From contig NZ_JTAN02000002.1 in NCBI RefSeq assembly GCF_000949135.2, forward strand, positions 62,001 to 126,000: DNA of 64,000 nucleotides, given 5' to 3'. The notes under the pieces were generated by a model that was not told the DNA's origin, made no database searches, and saw only the letters and a list, made by a program, of their open reading frames with translations. Positions 8,535 to 16,886 of this stretch are shown here, piece after piece. A program made the position numbers and the translations under genes. The DNA is from Burkholderia sp. USMB20. Its GTDB lineage: Bacteria; Pseudomonadota; Gammaproteobacteria; Burkholderiales; Burkholderiaceae. The first letter of the stretch is position 1; every line of letters starts with the position of its first letter.

Positions 8535-9662
8535 TCAAAACGAATCGTCGTCGAAGCGCGACGATACCGGCCGGCGTTTCATGTCCTTCAACCAGTCCCT
8601 GACGTAGTCCGGATCCTCGAACTCGCGCAGCGCGACGGTCAGGTCCTGGTTGCCGCGCTGCATGCCGGCGATGTCGCGCGCGAGCATGCGGATCACGGTA
8701 TCGGGCGCGATCTTGACGGACGACGCGATGCCGTAAGTACGCCGGAAATCGTTCTCGACGTGCCGGATCTCCTGATCGAGCTCGCGCAGCTGTTCCTCCA
8801 GGATGCCGTTGTAGCGCGTGAGCCGTGCTTCGCTCAGGCCGTCGATCGCGCGTCGGTCGATTTGTTCGATCTCCAGCTGCAGTTCCAGCAGTTGCAGCAG
8901 ATTGCCCTTCGCATACGCGTGGTTGACCCGCTGCATCAGCACGGTCTTGCGCTGCTGTTCCTGCGGATCGGTTTCGCGATCGGGATGCAGCGCGCTGGCC
9001 AGCTTGCGATAGATCTCGCGGATCGACTTGCTCGATTCGGCCTGCTCGGCCTCGCGCTTCGCCTGCGCGGCCGACTGCTTCGGCGCTTTCTTGCGCTTCG
9101 CGCGCTGGGCCTCGCGTGCCGCGTGAGCGGCCATGTCTCGCTCGAACTGGGCGTCGAGTTCGGCCTGCATGCGCTCGGCGAGCTCGTCGGGTGACAGCGT
9201 GTCGAGATCGTCGGCCGGTTCCGCGGCGGGCATCGGCTTCGGCTCCCGCTTCATCGGCTCGGGGTCGGCCGCGGCGCTGGCGGCGTCGTCGGATGCGCGA
9301 TGGCGGTTGTAAATGATCTTCAGCGCCGCGTCGTCGCTGACGTTCAGCAAGTCGCGCGCCATGTCGGCGATCAGGTCGGACAGCATGCGCTGCTCGGCCT
9401 TGCTCAGGCCTTTCTGCAGGAACGCGTCGTCGAGCAGATGGAGCAGCCTGATCCGCAGCGCGGTCGCTTCCTGTTCGAGCGGCAACAGCCCGTCGACGAA
9501 TTTCTTCTGGAAGGCCGGCGTGACGGCTTCCCATGCGCCCAGACGCTCGCGCCGCTTTTCGATGTGCTTGACGAGCGTATTGAAGGTTTGCTGGGCTTTG
9601 GACAGGCTGGCTGTCTCGTGACCGGGCGCGATGGCGACCGCGGCACCGCGACGTGCGGTCAT
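8535..9662 (-). CDS. J-domain-containing protein
   Basis: A 375-residue cytosolic protein with an unusual layout. Residues 1-120 are helical, 130-160 a Pro/Glu-rich linker, and 160-215 a very charged coiled-coil-like stretch. A compact J-domain around 212-250 carries HPD at 226-228 in LASALHPDRE, and a helical C-terminus ends FDDDSF. HPD is the motif that stimulates Hsp70 ATPase, so an Hsp70 co-chaperone role is expected. The absence of a G/F region or zinc fingers rules out DnaJ itself. The ATG at 9662 has GGAGGACC upstream, giving a better start than the in-frame ATG 57 bp earlier. It lies 115 bp from polB on the same strand. Confidence 0.7.
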   Translation of the reverse strand: MTARRGAAVAIAPGHETASLSKAQQTFNTLVKHIEKRRERLGAWEAVTPAFQKKFVDGLLPLEQEATALRIRLLHLLDDAFLQKGLSKAEQRMLSDLIADMARDLLNVSDDAALKIIYNRHRASDDAASAAADPEPMKREPKPMPAAEPADDLDTLSPDELAERMQAELDAQFERDMAAHAAREAQRAKRKKAPKQSAAQAKREAEQAESSKSIREIYRKLASALHPDRETDPQEQQRKTVLMQRVNHAYAKGNLLQLLELQLEIEQIDRRAIDGLSEARLTRYNGILEEQLRELDQEIRHVENDFRRTYGIASSVKIAPDTVIRMLARDIAGMQRGNQDLTVALREFEDPDYVRDWLKDMKRRPVSSRFDDDSF

Positions 9663-9777
9663 GATGAAGGTCCTCCGGCCGCGGCGGAAGGCGCGGCAGG
9701 CCGGTATTTTAGCCGGCATCGCCGGGTCCGGTGGCGAGACGCTCGGCTCGGGCAGCCGTGCTCGCCGCGCATCGCGC

Positions 9778-12144
9778 TCAGAACAATTGCCCCTGCCCGG
9801 AAATCACGCGTTCGAAATCGTCGCGCAGGAACGGCAGGATCGCATCGGCGACCGGCTGCAGCTGGCGGCTCACGTAGAACGCGTAGTCGATCGGCGAGCG
9901 CATCGTTTCGAGCGGTTCGGGGCCGGCCGTCGTCATCACGTAGCTGATCCAGCCGCCGCGCTGATACTGCAGCGGCCTGCCGCGCGCCTGGTTGAATTCG
10001 TCGGCGATCCGCGCGGCGCGCACGTGCGGCGGCACGTTGCGCTGATATTCGCTCAACGGCCGGCGCACGCGCTTGCGATAGATCAGTTGCGCATCGTATT
10101 CGCCGGCGAGCGTGCGCCGCACGTAGTCGCGAATGAAATCCTGGTACGGCTCGCGCTTGAACACCCGCCGGTAGAGTTCGCGCTGGAATGCCTGCGCGAG
10201 CGGCGTCCAGTCGGTGCGCACCGTTTCGAGCCCCTTGAACACAAGGTCCTCGCCGCCGTCCGCCGCGCGCGCGAGGCCCGCATAGCGCTTCTTGCTGCCT
10301 TCTTCCGCGCCGCGCACGGTCGGCATCAGGAAGCGCCGGTAATGCCGCTCGTACTGCAGTTCGAGCGCGCTTTCGAGCCCGAAGCGATCGCGCAGGTGCG
10401 CCTGCCACCAGCGGTTCACGTGCTCGACGAGCGCGCGGCCCTTCGCGGCGGCCGCGTCGTCGTCGTGCTCGCGCCCGAGCCACACGAAGGTCGAATCGGT
10501 ATCGCCGTAGATGACTTCGTAACCCTGCGCCTCGATCAGCTCGCGCGTGCGGTGCATGATCTCGTGGCCGCGCATCGTGATCGACGACGCGAGGCGCGGA
10601 TCGAAGAACCGGCAGCCCGTCGAGCCGAGCACGCCGTAGAACGAATTCATGATGATCTTCAGCGCCTGCGACAACGGCGCGTTGCGCTGGCGTTTCGCTT
10701 CGTCGCGGCCTTCCGACACGCGCCGCACGATGTCGGGCAGGCAATGCGCGGTGCGCGAGAAGCGCGCGCCGAGAAAGCCGGGCACCGACGTGTCGTCGCC
10801 CGGATGCGCGAGCCCTTCGATCAGACCGGCCGGATCGATCAGGAACGTGCGGATGATCGACGGATAAAGGCTCTTGTAGTCGAACACGAGCACCGAGTCG
10901 TACAGGCCGGGTCGCGAATCCATCACGAAGCCGCCGGGGCTGTTCTGGCCGGTTACGTCGCCGAGGTTCGGCGCGACGTAGCCGAGCCGGTGCATGCGCG
11001 GCAGGTACAGGTGCGTGAACGCGGCGACCGAGCCGCCGGTGCGATCGGCCGCGAGGCCCGTGACGGTCGCGCGTTCGAGTGCAAAGGACAGCAGGTCGGC
11101 CTTGTCGAAGATGCGCGTGACGAGTTCGCAGTCCTTCAGGTTGTAGTGCGCGAGCGCGGGCTTGTCGTGATCGAAGCGGCGCTGGATCTCGTCCATCCGC
11201 TGATACGGATTGTCGATCGACTTGCCTTCGCCGAGCAGCGATTGCGATACGTATTCGAGGCTGAACGACGGGAACGTCCACGTCGCCGATTTCAGCATGT
11301 CGATGCCGTCGAGGATCAGGCGGCCGGCCGCGCCCGCGAAGAAATGGTCGGGCTGCTGTCCGTGCGCGCGCCACTCGAGCACGCTGCCGCCGCGCCCGAG
11401 CTTCAGCGGCACGCCGTATTGCTCCGCGTGCGCATGCAGGATGCGCAGGTCGAACTGCACGAGGTTCCAGCCGATCACCGCATCGGGATCGTGTTCGTCG
11501 AACCAGTCGTTGAGCCGCGCGAGCATGTCGGGCCGGCTGTCGCAGTAGTCGAGCTTGAAGTCCGCGGCGCGCGCGTCGCCGTTCGGCGGGCCGAGCATGT
11601 AGACCTGCCGCTGCCCGCAGCCTTCGAGCGCGATCGAATACAGCTCGCCGTGGACGCTCGTCTCGATGTCGAGCGATACGCAGCGCAGCGCGGGACGATA
11701 GCCGGTCGCGGGCTTCAGTTCGCCGTCGGTCAGCGTGCCGTCGCGGCCGGCCGTGCCGCGAAACTGCACGGGCGCCGTGATGAAGCGCTCCATCGTATAG
11801 CGGTCGGGCGGCTGCACGTCGGCTTCGTAGACGTCGACGCCGGCCGCGGCGAGGCGTTTCTGGAGTCCGGACAAATGGCGGTAGCGGCGGCAGTAGAGGC
11901 CGGCCACCGCGCGCTGGCGGAAGTCGCGCAGCGCGAGCGGGCGCAGTTCGGCATCGCGCTCGCCGGCCAGCGTGCGTTCGGCGAGCGCCCGCTGCTCGGC
12001 CGGCACGAACGCGACGGCTTCCTGCGGGCGCAGCCGCACGCGGCGCGGACCGTGTTCGGTTGCCAGCCAGAACTCGATCTCGATGCCGGACGCGGTGTCC
12101 CGCCAGTGGCGGGTGAGGATGAAACCCTGCTCGAACGCAGTCAA
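9778..12144 (-). CDS. polB: DNA polymerase II (family B)
   Basis: A 788-residue family B polymerase, the usual size of bacterial Pol II. An N-terminal domain is followed by a 3'-5' exonuclease domain with Exo I DIETS (159-163). The palm carries region [13 protein letters not shown], then region [15 protein letters not shown] and region I YGDTDS (about 544-549) with the two catalytic aspartates. All core acidic residues are present, so the enzyme should be active in replication restart and bypass of damaged bases. In E. coli the gene is LexA-controlled; I found no CTGT-N8-ACAG box in the 250 bp upstream. It is transcribed toward the J-domain gene. Confidence 0.93.
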   Translation of the reverse strand: MTAFEQGFILTRHWRDTASGIEIEFWLATEHGPRRVRLRPQEAVAFVPAEQRALAERTLAGERDAELRPLALRDFRQRAVAGLYCRRYRHLSGLQKRLAAAGVDVYEADVQPPDRYTMERFITAPVQFRGTAGRDGTLTDGELKPATGYRPALRCVSLDIETSVHGELYSIALEGCGQRQVYMLGPPNGDARAADFKLDYCDSRPDMLARLNDWFDEHDPDAVIGWNLVQFDLRILHAHAEQYGVPLKLGRGGSVLEWRAHGQQPDHFFAGAAGRLILDGIDMLKSATWTFPSFSLEYVSQSLLGEGKSIDNPYQRMDEIQRRFDHDKPALAHYNLKDCELVTRIFDKADLLSFALERATVTGLAADRTGGSVAAFTHLYLPRMHRLGYVAPNLGDVTGQNSPGGFVMDSRPGLYDSVLVFDYKSLYPSIIRTFLIDPAGLIEGLAHPGDDTSVPGFLGARFSRTAHCLPDIVRRVSEGRDEAKRQRNAPLSQALKIIMNSFYGVLGSTGCRFFDPRLASSITMRGHEIMHRTRELIEAQGYEVIYGDTDSTFVWLGREHDDDAAAAKGRALVEHVNRWWQAHLRDRFGLESALELQYERHYRRFLMPTVRGAEEGSKKRYAGLARAADGGEDLVFKGLETVRTDWTPLAQAFQRELYRRVFKREPYQDFIRDYVRRTLAGEYDAQLIYRKRVRRPLSEYQRNVPPHVRAARIADEFNQARGRPLQYQRGGWISYVMTTAGPEPLETMRSPIDYAFYVSRQLQPVADAILPFLRDDFERVISGQGQLF

Positions 12145-12395
12145 AACACTTGCTCGTCGTGGATGCCCAGGCGGCGGATTTTAGCGCTTCTCGCGCGGTT
12201 CCCGCCGAAGCGGCGCCGCTGGCATCGGGTGGCAGGACGCGGCGCCGGATCCGCCACGTGGTGCGCGTGGCATCGACCGCGTGAAGCAATCGGCGTCGCG
12301 CGCAGGCAGGATGACGTTCGGGCGGTACGCATTCGTCTGTCGAGTGCGCGAGCGCGTCGGCCGGCAGCTGCGGCAGCGTTGCCGCAGCGCAGGCG

Positions 12396-14000
12396 CTAGG
12401 CCGGCATCGGCGCGAATTCTCGTTTCAGGTCTTCCGGTCGCTGCGGTCGCTGGTACAGATAGCCCTGCGCATACTGAATCCCGACCGCATGCAGCGCGCG
12501 ATGCTGCTCCTCCGTCTCCACGCCCTCGGCAATGATCTTCAGGCCGTAGTGGTGCGCGACGGCGGCGATCCCTTCGATCAGTTTCGCGTTGCCCGTCGTC
12601 AGCCGGGAGATGAACTGTCGATCGATCTTCACGTAGTCGAATGGAAAGCGCGACAGCATGTCGAGGTTGCTGTGATGCGTGCCGAAGTCGTCGATCGCGA
12701 ACTTCGCGCCTTTCGCGCGCAGCGTGGCGAACATCTCGGTGGTGCGCGGATTCTTCTCGAGCAGGATGCGCTCGGTGACTTCGAGCACCAGCGTGCAGCC
12801 CGGCGGAAGCCGGCGGATCGCGTCTTCGACGACGGACACGAAGCGCGCGCGTTCGAGATCCTTCGGCGCGACGTTGATCGCGACATGCAGCGGCATCGAC
12901 GGCGCGAGCGCGGACAGTTCCGAGATGGCCGTGCGCAGCACGAATTCGGTCACCTTCGGCAGGATCGTGCTCGATTCCACCTGCGGGACGAACACCGCCG
13001 GACTGATGGGCCCCCATTTCGGATGCTGCCAGCGCAGCAGCGCCTCGACGCCGACGGTCCTGCGCGTTTCGACATCGACGATAGTCTGATAGACGACATG
13101 AAACTCGTTGCGCTTCAGCGCATTGCGAACGGCCTTCAGCAACAGCCGGCGCGGCGCCATCGCGAGCAGGTACGCGGCCGCGACGAGGCCGTTGACCAGC
13201 AGCGCGATCGTCACGCAGATCAGTCCGTAGCGCCGCTGCACCTGCGAAACGTAGGGTTCCGACGAGGTGACGGAGACCGTGAACGGCCAGGCGCTCGACG
13301 CGATCGCGCTGCCAGTGGGCGGCGCCGCGCCGAACGGCGGCACGAACGCGCCACGCTGATCGATGCTTCCGGCGCCTTCGATCGACAGCGTGGCCGTTTC
13401 CGCACCGAAGCGGGCGCCGTGCGCGAGCATGTCCGCCAGATAGTCGCCTTCGACCACATAGAGGACGCCGGATTCGGGCGCGGTCGCACGAAACGCCGCC
13501 AGCACCGGAACGCGATGCTGAAACGGCGTTTGCCGAAGCAGCGTGATGGCCGTCATCCCCGGCTCGGGCGCGCGAATGTATGCGGCGAGCGGGACGTCGA
13601 TCGCGCCCAGTGCCGACGAGCATGTGACGCGACCGTCGTTCGCCAGCCCGACGGCCCGAAGATAGCGCAGGTGAGTGCCTACTTCGGCGAGCGTCCTGAA
13701 GATCGTCATGCAGGGTCGCCCGACCAGCGCGTCCAGCTCGGCCGGGTGACGCGAGCGAATTCCGTCGAGAACGCGGTCGACCGATATCACGATGTCGTTC
13801 GCGACGACGCGTTCGTGCTGCGCGATCGCGTCGCGTGCCAGGCGCCCGGCAACGACGAGCGCGACCACGAACACGAGGATGCAGACGATCAGGGCAAACG
13901 GGAAAACGACGTGCGGCCACGCGCCGCTGCGCTGGAATGCGGGCTTCGGGGGCAGTGCGGGCGCGGCAGGTCCTCGGGTCGTACTTGTTGTTGTACGCAT
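12396..14000 (-). CDS. Membrane c-di-GMP phosphodiesterase, CSS-motif sensor plus EAL domain
   Basis: A 534-residue inner-membrane protein. TM1 is about 30-52, a periplasmic CSS-type sensor domain spans about 53-258 (Cys97 and CSS at 127-129), and TM2 is about 259-281. A cytoplasmic EAL domain follows. Catalytic residues are all present: EAL 319-321, Asn376, Glu407, Asp437-Asp438, Lys458, Glu492 and Gln512, so c-di-GMP hydrolysis is expected. In known CSS proteins the periplasmic cysteines respond to the disulfide system and control the enzyme. There is no GGDEF domain. A 202-bp gap separates its start from the upstream terminator at 14203. Confidence 0.9.
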   Translation of the reverse strand: MRTTTSTTRGPAAPALPPKPAFQRSGAWPHVVFPFALIVCILVFVVALVVAGRLARDAIAQHERVVANDIVISVDRVLDGIRSRHPAELDALVGRPCMTIFRTLAEVGTHLRYLRAVGLANDGRVTCSSALGAIDVPLAAYIRAPEPGMTAITLLRQTPFQHRVPVLAAFRATAPESGVLYVVEGDYLADMLAHGARFGAETATLSIEGAGSIDQRGAFVPPFGAAPPTGSAIASSAWPFTVSVTSSEPYVSQVQRRYGLICVTIALLVNGLVAAAYLLAMAPRRLLLKAVRNALKRNEFHVVYQTIVDVETRRTVGVEALLRWQHPKWGPISPAVFVPQVESSTILPKVTEFVLRTAISELSALAPSMPLHVAINVAPKDLERARFVSVVEDAIRRLPPGCTLVLEVTERILLEKNPRTTEMFATLRAKGAKFAIDDFGTHHSNLDMLSRFPFDYVKIDRQFISRLTTGNAKLIEGIAAVAHHYGLKIIAEGVETEEQHRALHAVGIQYAQGYLYQRPQRPEDLKREFAPMPA

Positions 14001-14202
14001 GAGAATGCAGATCGAACCGGTCGATGGTTAGACGCGATGCGTTCGCCGTGCCCGGCCGGGGCACCGCGGCTCGCGCCGATATCGGGACGCAAAGCGATTC
14101 TACGCTCGCGAAACGCACGAAGCGGCATCGCGGCGGGGCGCTGGATTCGAGGCGCTTCTCCGTAACATACCCCGACCACGCATGTATATCGGTATCGCAC
14201 AC

Positions 14203-14235
14203 GAAAAAAAACCGGCCGCATCGGTGAGCGGCCGG
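14203..14235 (-). terminator. Rho-independent terminator (minus strand)
   Basis: 8-bp stem CCGGCCGC/GCGGCCGG with an 8-nt loop, followed on the minus strand by eight or nine T residues (A tract 14203-14211 on the plus strand). It would end transcripts from the small exported protein gene at 14469-14768 before the EAL gene. Confidence 0.8.
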
Positions 14236-14468
14236 GACAGAAGACACCTTCTCTTGGCACGAGGATGGTGCGCGGCAAGTATAAGGCGTGCAGCCCTCGA
14301 TTACGAAATATTGATATTCAAAAATCGCGTAATTTCTTAATTGATGCTTGCGAGGAAATATTTGCATCGCGCGTCATCTCCGGCGATCCAGGCATCGGCG
14401 CGCCTTGAACGAGGTCCAGCCCGCGTGCTGCGAGTTGTTCCAGCGCGTGCATCAGCGACAGCAGCGCT
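14236..14468. other. AT-rich intergenic stretch
   Basis: Between the terminator and the stop of the small exported protein gene. The part from about 14290 to 14365 is strikingly AT-rich for this genome (for example CGAAATATTGATATTC) and holds no credible gene. It could carry an unannotated promoter or an untranslated region, but nothing specific is recognised. Confidence 0.3.
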
Positions 14469-14768
14469 TCAGAAATCGTCGCGCATCTTGTGGAGCAGGT
14501 CGCGGGGAGATTGATGCGTGTCCACGGCGGTGAGGACGTCGGTCAGGAACCAAGGCAGGTTCAGCTGCGTGTCGGAGTCGCCGACGCACACGCGAATCGG
14601 CGGCGCTTTTGATGCAGCGCGGGAGCCGGGCGCCGTGCCGCCGGACGTGGAGGACGGTACGCAGTTTTTCGCTTGCTGCGGGACCGGCGACGCGGCGCTG
14701 CCGGCGAGTGCCGGCAAGCTGGCGGCGGCAAGCAGGATCAGGAGGGCGAACGGGGTGGCGCGTTTCAT
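14469..14768 (-). CDS. Small exported protein of unknown function
   Basis: A 99-residue protein starting MKRATPFALLILLAAASLPALAG, of which residues 1-23 look like a Sec signal peptide (cleavage after ALAG expected). The mature part has two cysteines (NCVPSS and RVCVGD), which could form a disulfide, and a C-terminus LLHKMRDDF. The ATG at 14768 has CGGAG upstream. No family is recognised. It is monocistronic, divergent from the exported Ala/Lys-rich protein gene, and ends before a clear terminator. Confidence 0.6.
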   Translation of the reverse strand: MKRATPFALLILLAAASLPALAGSAASPVPQQAKNCVPSSTSGGTAPGSRAASKAPPIRVCVGDSDTQLNLPWFLTDVLTAVDTHQSPRDLLHKMRDDF

Positions 14769-15057
14769 GTGAATCTCCGGCGATGCACGTTCGACACCGT
14801 CGGCGAATCCTAGTTCGGCGTCGTCGGGGGGATTGGCTTTCAGCGTTCCGGCCCCGTGCGCGACGACATGTGCATGCCGAAGCGACCGCGCGGCTGCCGC
14901 GCCGGTTCGAGCTCGCCCGCACCGGATCGATCGTTCAAACGTCAAGAATCGTTTGGATCTCCGGCAGACGCTTGCGGTGCGGAATGCGCTCCTTTATCGT
15001 GCCGCCACGACGGCGCCGATACAGGGCGTCGAGCCAATTCGCAAAGGAGCATTCGTC

Positions 15058-15453
15058 ATTACCGCATTCAATCGTCGCACGCATGTTCGTGCCTTTCTCG
15101 TCGCATCGGTCGCGTATCTCAACCTGGCTCATCCCGCGTCGGCGGCCTACACGGAATCGTGGATGAGCGATCACGACGTCAACGCGTACGCGCAGCAGGT
15201 CAAGCATCCGCCCGTGGCGGCGAGCAGCGCGGCGGCCGTGAAGCCGGGGCGGCAAACCGTTCGTTCGCAATCACAGTCGCAGTCGAAGGCGCCGGTCGCG
15301 GCGCATGCCGGCGCGAAACCTGCGCCGAACGCACACGCGGCTCCCGCGAAGACCGGCAAGGTGCAACATGCGGCCGGCGCCGAGCCGAAGGCGCATGTCG
15401 CCGCGAAGCCGAAGGGCGCGCCGGCACACATGAGCACAGCCGCCCGGCATTGA
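15058..15453 (+). CDS. Exported Ala/Lys/His-rich protein with a possible ATT start
   Basis: An open frame runs from 14833, but the only convincing N-terminus is a signal peptide: ITAFNRRTHVRAFLVASV followed by AYLNLAHPASA, with cleavage after ASA. The codon for its first residue is ATT at 15058, placed 11 bp after AAAGGAG; no ATG, GTG or TTG is near. That gives 131 residues. The mature part begins AYTESWMSDHDVNAYAQQ and continues as a low-complexity region rich in Ala, Lys, Pro, Gln and Ser, which suggests a disordered periplasmic or surface protein. The function is unknown. An upstream TTG or GTG start is the alternative. The TonB-like gene follows 79 bp downstream. Confidence 0.5.
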   Translation: MTAFNRRTHVRAFLVASVAYLNLAHPASAAYTESWMSDHDVNAYAQQVKHPPVAASSAAAVKPGRQTVRSQSQSQSKAPVAAHAGAKPAPNAHAAPAKTGKVQHAAGAEPKAHVAAKPKGAPAHMSTAARH

Positions 15454-15532
15454 CGCGGCGCGCACACCGGCGTGCGTCGTTCATCGATGCACGCGGCGAT
15501 AACCGTAGCATTCGACGATCGGGGAGAACTTC

Positions 15533-15784
15533 ATGTCGCTGATGGATCGCCTGTTGTCACGCGGTGTGCCGACTCCCGCGTCGAGAAGGCGCGTGATCGT
15601 GCGGGTCTGGCTCGACGAGCAGGGGCGCGTCCGCGATCTCAAGGTCAGGCGCAGCTGCGGCGACCCCGCGCTCGACACGAAAGCGCTGCACGCGATCGCC
15701 GTGATGCGCTTCCCCGGCGGTCACCTCGGCTCCGGCGGGAAATCGGCCAAGCGCTGGCACGATCTCGATTACCCGGTGGACTGA
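15533..15784 (+). CDS. Short TonB C-terminal domain protein
   Basis: An 83-residue protein consisting almost entirely of one TonB_C-like domain: RVIVRVWLDEQGRVRDLKV, then RRSCGDPALDTKALHAIAVMRFP. The LD..AL..I pattern is the conserved helix of this family. It has no N-terminal membrane anchor and no Pro-rich spacer, so it cannot work as a classical TonB energy transducer by itself. The ATG at 15533 follows GGGGAG. It may be co-transcribed with the exported protein gene upstream. It ends just before a decaying gene on the other strand. Confidence 0.65.
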   Translation: MSLMDRLLSRGVPTPASRRRVIVRVWLDEQGRVRDLKVRRSCGDPALDTKALHAIAVMRFPGGHLGSGGKSAKRWHDLDYPVD

Positions 15785-15791
15785 CGGCGCG

Positions 15792-16090
15792 TCACGGATA
15801 CCCGTAACGGCGCTTCAATTCCGCGTACCGCGTAGTCGTAGAAGTGACTGCCCGCGGCGATCTTCGCGCCGTCGCACGCCGCGTGGAATTCCATCTCGCG
15901 CTCGTTGTACAAGCATCATCTTCACGATGAGCCGCGAGCCATTGCGATACACGTCCCATCGCAGTTTCGCGGCCATCGCCGACATCCGGTCGCCGGGCAG
16001 GATCGGTCGAGCCTGGAAGTGTTTGCAGGCCGCCTTGACGGCGGAATGTCGGAATTCGGTCGGGCAATCGTCGGCATCGGCGCGATCGCG
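15792..16090 (-). pseudogene. Frameshifted C-terminal fragment, phosphatase-like
   Basis: Read on the minus strand, one frame gives RPILPGDRMSAMAAKLRWDV then YRNGSRLIVKMML. One extra base near 15911 shifts to YNEREMEFHAACDGAKIAAG then SHFYDY. A 7-bp tandem duplication (CCGCGTA twice, 15821-15834) shifts again to AELKRRYGYP and the stop at 15792. Removing one base and one repeat copy restores a continuous protein end. The reconstructed tail resembles the C-terminus of histidine-type phosphatases (VKMMLYNE-like strand, SHFYDY), but the family call is tentative. The upstream boundary is approximate and overlaps no intact start. Confidence 0.5.
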
Positions 16091-16128
16091 ACCGGCCGGC
16101 GCGAGCCGGCCCGTATGCGGTGCTCGGC

Positions 16129-16563
16129 TCAGTGCACGCCTGCCGATGCGATCGAGCGCATCGTGTCGGTGATGCGCACGCAACGCGACAGGCCGAACGT
16201 CTCGGCTTCGCGGCGTTCCGGTTCGCTGCTCGCGACGGCCACCGCGCGCTCGGGCGGCACGCCCAGCGCTTGCAGCGCGACGTCGAACGGATGCTGATTT
16301 GCTACGGAGTCCTGCTGATTGGCGTCGGTCACGACGACCGAGAAGCGGTCGAGGTTCGCGCGGCCGAACTGGCCTTCGAACATGTCGCTGAGGCGGGCGG
16401 CCGGCAGCGTCGTGACGAGACCGAGTCGATATCCTTGCTCCGACGCGCTGTCGAGCCACTGGATGATCGCATCGCGCTGGTTGCGCGATTCGTGCGAATC
16501 CGGTGTCGCTTCGATCTGCGCGAATGCGGCGTCGAGACGGGTGACGATGGCTTCGATGACCAC
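16129..16563 (-). CDS. HAD-like protein lacking catalytic motifs
   Basis: A 144-residue protein starting at GTG 16563, 7 bp after AGGAGAGG on the minus strand. The segments RLGLVTTLPAARLSDMF, FDVALQALGVPPERAVAVAS and AETFGLSRCVRI follow the second half of a haloacid-dehalogenase-fold domain (motif II Thr, then the helix-strand region of motifs III and IV). The motif I DxDxT nucleophile, the motif III Lys and the motif IV acidic pair are absent, so phosphatase activity is unlikely. It may be a degenerate or purely binding protein. It ends 39 bp before the decaying phosphatase-like gene. The AT-rich box at 16650 lies in its promoter region. Confidence 0.55.
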   Translation of the reverse strand: MVIEAIVTRLDAAFAQIEATPDSHESRNQRDAIIQWLDSASEQGYRLGLVTTLPAARLSDMFEGQFGRANLDRFSVVVTDANQQDSVANQHPFDVALQALGVPPERAVAVASSEPERREAETFGLSRCVRITDTMRSIASAGVH

Positions 16564-16649
16564 GGTGATTCCTCTCCTGAGACGTGACGGTCCGTTCGCG
16601 GACGGGAATGCCCGACACCTTAGCGTCGATCCGGAAATTGCAACCAATT

Positions 16650-16671
16650 AATATTTATAGCCGACTCATAG
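16650..16671. promoter_or_regulatory. AT-rich box, copy 1 (near HAD-like gene promoter)
   Basis: The sequence TAATATTTATAG followed by CCGACTCATA is almost the same as the box at 18325 (19 of 22 positions). It lies about 90 bp upstream of the GTG of the HAD-like gene. Because the other copy overlaps the start of a LysR gene, both may be bound by that regulator; this is inference. Confidence 0.4.
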
Positions 16672-16818
16672 GGTTTGGCTGATGAATCGGGCGGCGAGCC
16701 AGTACCGGCGCGGGATGCATGCGATCCATGTGTTCCGGACGAATGGCATCGTATCGATGGCGTTCGACGTGACGCACCCGCCGCGTGCGCGATATGAATG
16801 CACCGGATGTGTGCACAT

Positions 16819-16859
16819 GAAAAAACGGCGTATCGGGCGAGGTGCGCCCGATACGCCGT
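16819..16859 (-). terminator. Rho-independent terminator of ndh
   Basis: 15-bp perfect stem ACGGCGTATCGGGCG/CGCCCGATACGCCGT with a 5-nt loop (16840-16844), followed on the minus strand by a T tract (A6 at 16819-16824). It lies 28 bp after the ndh stop codon. Confidence 0.92.
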
Positions 16860-16886
16860 CTTGCGATGCCGCGTGGCCGTCGACGC

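Noticed and set aside
12145-12395. A LexA operator upstream of polB
   Set aside because: No CTGT-N8-ACAG or similar was found in the 251-bp gap.
9631-12399. A 922-residue open frame on the plus strand opposite polB
   Set aside because: It is a shadow of the polymerase gene: Arg/Ala/His-rich with no motifs, and the minus strand carries intact family B polymerase motifs.
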